This document shows positions 21,028-24,067 of a stretch of 24,067 nucleotides of DNA, one piece after another. The DNA lies in contig DHJF01000007.1 in NCBI GenBank assembly GCA_002404195.1, forward strand, positions 21,670 to 45,736, read 5' to 3'. Both the position numbers and the translations under genes were made by a program. Each line of letters opens with the position of its first letter. Position 1 is the first letter of the stretch. Source of the DNA: Candidatus Saccharibacteria bacterium UBA4727 (GTDB lineage Bacteria > Patescibacteriota > Saccharimonadia > Saccharimonadales > Saccharimonadaceae). The notes below the pieces were generated by a model, which ran no database searches, was not told the origin of the DNA, and was given only the letters and a program-made list of their open reading frames with translations.

Positions 21028-22128
21028 TTAGATAAAGTTTTGTGGTTGTTGCGGTATTTGCACCGGCTGCGTTAGCGGAGCCTGGTCGGGTACCCGCGCC
21101 GTTTCGATAGCCTGTAACTTTCGTCGCCAAATAGTGAACCCTATCCATGCAACAGCGCTTACGATGCAGGTAATGCCGCTAAGGAGCGCTAATTGAGCTG
21201 ATAGACCTACGATAATCGTTTTAATAAGTGGTATTACTAAGTCGCCGATTTGCCCAGCGAATACATTTGATAAGCCGAAGTCACTGTCTCTTGCTATCCA
21301 TATCACTGCAATCGCAGGAATGAGGGTGAGTAGCATGCCGAAGAAAATGCGTCGGGACAAACGAGAAGATGCCGCAGGTCGACGCCCGTCTGTTGTGGCT
21401 AATATAACAACCGCGATACTGACGATCGCCACAATTGGGAGAATGATCAGAAGCATATCAATGCCTGCACGGATAGCTGGTAGTTGAGCGAGGGACGATT
21501 TGTTTGATTGCTGAAGATTTTTCTGACTACCCTTCGCAATCGATGCATTAGTAATCGGCGCAGCGAAGGCTCCTGACTCATTGACACTTTGCGTAGCTAG
21601 CTGGCTGGCAAATTGTTTCGTCGTGACGCTACTTGGTCGACAAGTTGATTGTTGTGCTTGTCGGATGGACTGGCAAACGGGTAGCGCTGCAACTTGTGGC
21701 TTGACAGCTTTAGTTAGCTGCTGAATAAACGTATCGCGTTTTTGGTCGATTGGTATCGAAAACGTAAACTCTGGAGACTTGCTTTCCATCCAGTCGTAAA
21801 CGTTGTTGACGATACCTTCGACTTGCGCTTGGACGAAGTCTGGTGTGAATGTCGTATTGAGCGCGGTCTTAATGGCTTCTGGCGACACACTGACACTCGT
21901 TTGTGGCTGCGGGTTCGGGTTACTACCCTGCCCGCTTTCAGTATTTGCAACCTGGACAAGTGCCGAGGGTAGTCCTTTATCGTAAATCTTGCTAGCAACG
22001 AGCCAATCTTTAACTACTGTGCGATTCATGATAGTGGACTGTAGGGCTAATAGGGAAATGGAGCCAGAAATCGCAACAATACAGACAAAGCCGGCGAAGC
22101 TAACTAAAATCGCTCGTAAGATATTCAT
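21028..22128 (-). CDS. Membrane protein with large extracytoplasmic domain, unknown
   Basis: A 366-aa protein. A hydrophobic helix at about residues 5-29 is followed by about 185 mainly polar residues, including a Gly/Ser/Pro/Gln-rich stretch (ESGQGSNPNPQPQTSVSVSP) and two cysteines in LPVCQSIRQAQQSTCRPS. Three more helices lie at about 221-245, 262-279 and 290-331, and the tail is Pro/Gln-rich and cytoplasmic. The topology resembles surface-anchored or sensor-like proteins seen in CPR bacteria, but I recognise no family. TAAAAT lies exactly six bases before the ATG. The junction element starts just after the stop. Confidence 0.75.
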   Translation of the reverse strand: MNILRAILVSFAGFVCIVAISGSISLLALQSTIMNRTVVKDWLVASKIYDKGLPSALVQVANTESGQGSNPNPQPQTSVSVSPEAIKTALNTTFTPDFVQAQVEGIVNNVYDWMESKSPEFTFSIPIDQKRDTFIQQLTKAVKPQVAALPVCQSIRQAQQSTCRPSSVTTKQFASQLATQSVNESGAFAAPITNASIAKGSQKNLQQSNKSSLAQLPAIRAGIDMLLIILPIVAIVSIAVVILATTDGRRPAASSRLSRRIFFGMLLTLIPAIAVIWIARDSDFGLSNVFAGQIGDLVIPLIKTIIVGLSAQLALLSGITCIVSAVAWIGFTIWRRKLQAIETARVPDQAPLTQPVQIPQQPQNFI

Positions 22129-22140
22129 AGAGTTATTTTA
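22129..22140 (-). promoter_or_regulatory. -10 box, leaderless start
   Basis: TAAAAT, six bases (AACTCT), then ATG at 22128. Confidence 0.5.
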
Positions 22141-22210
22141 CCTTGTTTTTTGTGTTTATCGTAAGCGGAATCGTTGACGAGCCTAGCGGGTCATTTATTA
22201 TGTTTCTGAT

Positions 22211-22245
22211 TGGGCAGCCCCTAGTGGACGAGTTAAGAACTTTAA
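22211..22245 (-). repeat. Junction element copy H (block half)
   Basis: On the minus strand it starts at the TAA of the P-loop gene (stop at 22244-22242). AAAGTTCTTAACTCGTCCAC and TAGGGGCTGCC are nearly identical to copy J. A clear hairpin half is missing before the next gene. Confidence 0.7.
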
Positions 22246-22865
22246 CTATGCAGTAATTTGTCTAGTGCGCTATCAATATCTTTGGTGAACGTATCATCTC
22301 CAATTTCAATGTAGGTCATATTATACTTAGTAGATTCGTTGGCTATATGCCGACTGAACGAACTATTGAATACTGAAAAAGCTTCTATAGTCTCATCTTC
22401 TAGTGAGTGCATCCAGTCATCCTCATTATCACGGGCGGATTTTAGAATTACGTTGTAATGACTTTCGGATTGGTTGCCTAGGAAGATAGCCTTGTATTCG
22501 TAATCCACACTGCTTAATAGTTCGGGTAAAATAGCGATACCTTCGATTAATACATCGAATCCATCTTCTAGATTACTTTTAACAAAATCATTCACTGACT
22601 TGAATACGATTGTCGATTCCCTATTTTGTATATCTATAATGGCTTCAGGATGAGTTTTTATATAATTTCTACGCGCAGGATCGTTTGAAGTGTACTTACC
22701 TAAGTGAAATAAATCTGGATATTCGTCTTTATTCAGAGCTTGACGTAATGTATAGCGGAGAGCATCGGTTGAAGCAGCCATCATAGGTTTTTCGTGTAAT
22801 AGTTTGATTGTAAGTGTAGTTTTGCCCACTCTTGGTGTGCCACCTATGAAATATGCCTTCGCCAT
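22242..22865 (-). CDS. P-loop ATPase/kinase-like protein
   Basis: A 207-aa protein. KAYFIGGTPRVGKTTLTIKL (residues 3-22) contains Walker A (GGTPRVGKTT). STDALRYTLRQAL follows strand 2, and FDVLIEGIAILPELL (about 106-120) is the Walker B-like strand. Its overall pattern resembles 2-phosphoglycerate kinase-like or AAA_33 kinases, which act on small substrates. It differs from the P-loop protein at 16528, so they are distant relatives only. TGA-TATAGT lies six bases before the ATG. It lies between junction elements I (upstream) and H (directly after its stop). Confidence 0.8.
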   Translation of the reverse strand: MAKAYFIGGTPRVGKTTLTIKLLHEKPMMAASTDALRYTLRQALNKDEYPDLFHLGKYTSNDPARRNYIKTHPEAIIDIQNRESTIVFKSVNDFVKSNLEDGFDVLIEGIAILPELLSSVDYEYKAIFLGNQSESHYNVILKSARDNEDDWMHSLEDETIEAFSVFNSSFSRHIANESTKYNMTYIEIGDDTFTKDIDSALDKLLHS

Positions 22866-22880
22866 GCAATAACTATATCA
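22866..22880 (-). promoter_or_regulatory. Extended -10, leaderless start
   Basis: TGA-TATAGT, six bases (TATTGC), then ATG at 22865. Confidence 0.65.
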
Positions 22881-22883
22881 AAT

Positions 22884-22960
22884 AAAATAGACCATATTTC
22901 ATAATCTATTCAAACATAACTAATTTGGCAGCTCCTAATAGACGAGTTTCAAAACTTTGA
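22884..22960 (-). repeat. Junction element copy I
   Basis: Starts two bases after the TAG of the HD gene. The block reads AAAGTTTTGAAACTCGTC then TATTAGGAGCTGCC. Sixteen bases later the stem AATAGATTAT pairs with ATATGGTCTATT and a TTTATTT tail follows. The stem sequence differs from the other copies yet still pairs. Confidence 0.75.
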
Positions 22961-22962
22961 GG

Positions 22963-23553
22963 CTACTTTGGTTGGTCATAATATGTAGACTTGCTGTATT
23001 CGAGCAACCCTTCAAATATCACTCGTGTGTATTGTGAGGACTTTTCAAGTAGCTCTGTATACTTCTTAGTAAATTCATCGTAAGTTATTGGCTTCTCTGC
23101 GTATGATCGCCAGTTATCTAAATCGCCCATGATTAGCTGCTGTATCTTATCTACCGACCAAACAAAGAGGGCTTCCGCATCTTCTTTTGTTTCATATTTT
23201 TGTATTGATGTAACCAAATCACTAAATCCTTTGTACTCTACGGAAAGTCGGTTAAGTGATTCTTGCTCACGTATGACCTTTTCGTTTCGCTCAGCTTCAC
23301 TTGCGAATGTAGGCACGTCGCCAGCATATCTTTCGACAAAGTCGTGAGTTAGCGCATATTTAAATACTTTAGTTATATCAAGATCCAGAGTATATTTATC
23401 CAGAATATACCAGCACAGAATTGCAACTGTCATGCTGTGTTCAATATCATTCTCTCGCCTGTTTGTATGAGGAAGGTAATGCTTACGATCAATCAGCGAC
23501 ATATCAATAGTCATCTTCTGTATAGAGAAAAGTAACGGATCTGGTTTGTTCAT
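22963..23553 (-). CDS. HD-domain phosphohydrolase (YfbR/HD_3-like)
   Basis: A 196-aa helical protein. The metal-binding HD set is complete: His39 in RRENDIEHSMTVAI, His70-Asp71 in YALTHDFVERYAGDVP with Glu74, and a later Asp in VWSVDKIQQLIMGDLDNWRS (about residue 133). This is the arrangement of YfbR-type 5'-deoxynucleotidases and related HD_3 proteins, which remove phosphate from (deoxy)nucleoside monophosphates. The exact substrate is unknown. TGG-TATGAT lies six bases before the ATG. It sits between junction copies J and I, next to P-loop and Nudix genes, so a nucleotide-related role fits. Confidence 0.87.
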   Translation of the reverse strand: MNKPDPLLFSIQKMTIDMSLIDRKHYLPHTNRRENDIEHSMTVAILCWYILDKYTLDLDITKVFKYALTHDFVERYAGDVPTFASEAERNEKVIREQESLNRLSVEYKGFSDLVTSIQKYETKEDAEALFVWSVDKIQQLIMGDLDNWRSYAEKPITYDEFTKKYTELLEKSSQYTRVIFEGLLEYSKSTYYDQPK

Positions 23554-23568
23554 GCTTTAATCATACCA
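23554..23568 (-). promoter_or_regulatory. Extended -10, leaderless start
   Basis: TGG-TATGAT, six bases (TAAAGC), then ATG at 23553. Confidence 0.7.
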
Positions 23569-23570
23569 AA

Positions 23571-23645
23571 CAAAAAGACCTCAGAAGAGATCTTTTACTA
23601 CTATACTTATGCTTGGCAGCCCCTAGTGGATTAGTTTAGAACTTT
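23571..23645 (-). repeat. Junction element copy J (best preserved)
   Basis: On the minus strand: AAAGTTCTAAACTAATCC, then ACTAGGGGCTGCCAAGC, a 19-base spacer, then AAAGATCTC-TTCT-GAGGTCTTT with a TTGTTT tail, followed at once by the extended -10 of the HD gene. The nine-pair stem includes one G-T pair. Confidence 0.8.
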
Positions 23646-23713
23646 CTATCAATAGTTTTCTTGGCCTGCGGCAGTTTCCTAAAAAGTAGCGGTTGCAATA
23701 TATTCTCGAACAT
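23636..23713 (-). CDS. Possible 25-aa peptide
   Basis: A 26-codon frame, MFENILQPLLFRKLPQAKK and a short basic end. AGGAG lies four bases before the ATG. The stop TAA is part of junction element J. It lies just downstream of the 75-aa gene. Amphipathic and basic, but very short; chance is a serious alternative. Confidence 0.22.
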   Translation of the reverse strand: MFENILQPLLFRKLPQAKKTIDRKF

Positions 23714-23735
23714 GGGGCTCCTGCATGGCGTAGAG

Positions 23736-23963
23736 CTATTCTAAATTTGCTATTCTTAGTTCTGATTCTAGAATAAAGGAATCAGCTAAAGACACGTCAA
23801 TATAACCAAGTTCTTGTAGTATTCGTGCAACGGCCGTAAAAGCGATACGAGCTAGCTTTATGTCACTTGCCCTTAGGGCGGGCTCGGTTACAGCGTTACT
23901 TAGAGCAAATATCTCATCAAGATTTTCAAATGGAGTAACGCCTAATTGTTCGATTGAGTTCAT
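23736..23963 (-). CDS. Hypothetical 75-aa protein (intact paralogue)
   Basis: A small soluble, acidic, probably all-helical protein (MNSIEQLGVTPFENLDEIFA; KLARIAFTAVARILQELGY; FILESELRIANLE). No family is recognised. It has a frameshifted relative at 5437-5663 sharing about half of the residues, and similar upstream DNA. No -10 box at the six-base distance is seen. TATACT further upstream suggests a leader, with only a weak AAGG as ribosome site. Junction element K lies about 80 bases upstream. Duplication together with the flanking element suggests that the gene moves with it. Confidence 0.72.
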   Translation of the reverse strand: MNSIEQLGVTPFENLDEIFALSNAVTEPALRASDIKLARIAFTAVARILQELGYIDVSLADSFILESELRIANLE

Positions 23964-24042
23964 GATTTCGGTAATTGCCTTTGCATTGATTAGTAGTATA
24001 TATTATGCGGTGCTTTTCTGAGAAAGCAACCTATTCTTTAAA

Positions 24043-24067
24043 CAAAAAGACTTCCGAAGAAATCTTT
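24043..24067 (-). repeat. Junction element copy K (cut by window edge)
   Basis: The hairpin half AAAGATTTC-TTCG-GAAGTCTTT with a TTGTTT tail is complete. Any conserved block lies beyond the window. Confidence 0.65.

Noticed and set aside
22211..22245. True integron attC site
   Set aside because: One end resembles some attC ends (CAGCCCCTAGTGG...GTTAAGA), but the opposite end is not its inverted repeat and no integrase is in the window. Kept only as a hypothesis.
23571..23645. T-box or TPP riboswitch, suggested by CACTAGGGGCTGCC upstream of a terminator and start codon
   Set aside because: T-box needs AGGGTGGnACCGCG with a TGG pairing site and a long Stem I; TPP needs CTGAGA. Neither is present in any copy, and the block usually follows a stop codon of the previous gene rather than starting a leader.
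15961..23645. Short conserved peptide LVDEFRTF on the plus strand of the junction elements
   Set aside because: Several copies read this way with codon-like variation, but copy J has an in-frame TAG, frames have no start signals and do not continue, and copy A aligns better elsewhere.
1..24067. tRNA, rRNA, CRISPR arrays, insertion sequences
   Set aside because: No T-arm-like GTTCRANYC in a cloverleaf context, no regularly spaced direct repeats, and no transposase or integrase motifs were found on either strand.

Overview
The window looks like a chromosomal segment of a small-genome bacterium of the Patescibacteria/CPR type, most likely Saccharibacteria (TM7). This is inferred from gene style: short proteins, very compact spacing, promoter-proximal start codons, and small Nudix, HD and P-loop proteins. 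No rRNA, tRNA, marker gene, transposase, integrase or CRISPR array is visible, so the assignment is tentative.

Layout, left to right. (1) 1-1180: a 32-aa leaderless ORF with its own terminator, a 70-aa membrane protein, and a decayed membrane-protein gene with two frameshifts and a stop. (2) 1179-3205 (-): an ArsR regulator, a luciferase-like flavin monooxygenase and an NADP/F420 oxidoreductase form an operon behind a palindromic operator. (3) 3484-5663: a CYTH-like protein, an MFS transporter, and a pseudogene copy of a small gene found intact at 23736-23963. (4) 6017-7505: an unknown protein with a palindromic promoter operator and a structured 3' region, a membrane protein, and a GreA-like factor. 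(5) 7675-8989 (+): two tandem CRP/FNR regulators. (6) 9012-13398 (-): a processive family 2 glycosyltransferase, an HlyD-like membrane protein and a GH81 endo-1,3-beta-glucanase with overlapping ends, probably a beta-1,3-glucan export/processing system. A perfect TGTGA-N6-TCACA site is centred 41.5 bases before its predicted start point. A 31-codon ORF precedes it. (7) 13671-15735 (-): an operon of a DUF2267 protein, a cupredoxin and a Rieske-less FAD oxidoreductase. (8) 16090-24067: mostly minus-strand, mostly single-gene units of unrelated function, separated by a repeated junction element.

Two patterns run across the window. First, ten first-in-unit genes have a -10 hexamer exactly six bases before the ATG, which predicts leaderless mRNAs, while most downstream operon genes carry Shine-Dalgarno sites. 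Second, a degenerate junction element recurs between 5.3 and 24.1 kb. Read on the minus strand it is a conserved block with core CACTAGGGGCTGCCAAGC, usually starting just after a stop codon, then a UUCG-type hairpin with a T-tract, then the promoter of the next gene. Stems are preserved with different sequences. A stop-block-terminator-promoter-start layout around unrelated genes resembles a gene-cassette array. No recombinase and no full attC dyad are seen, so that reading remains a hypothesis.
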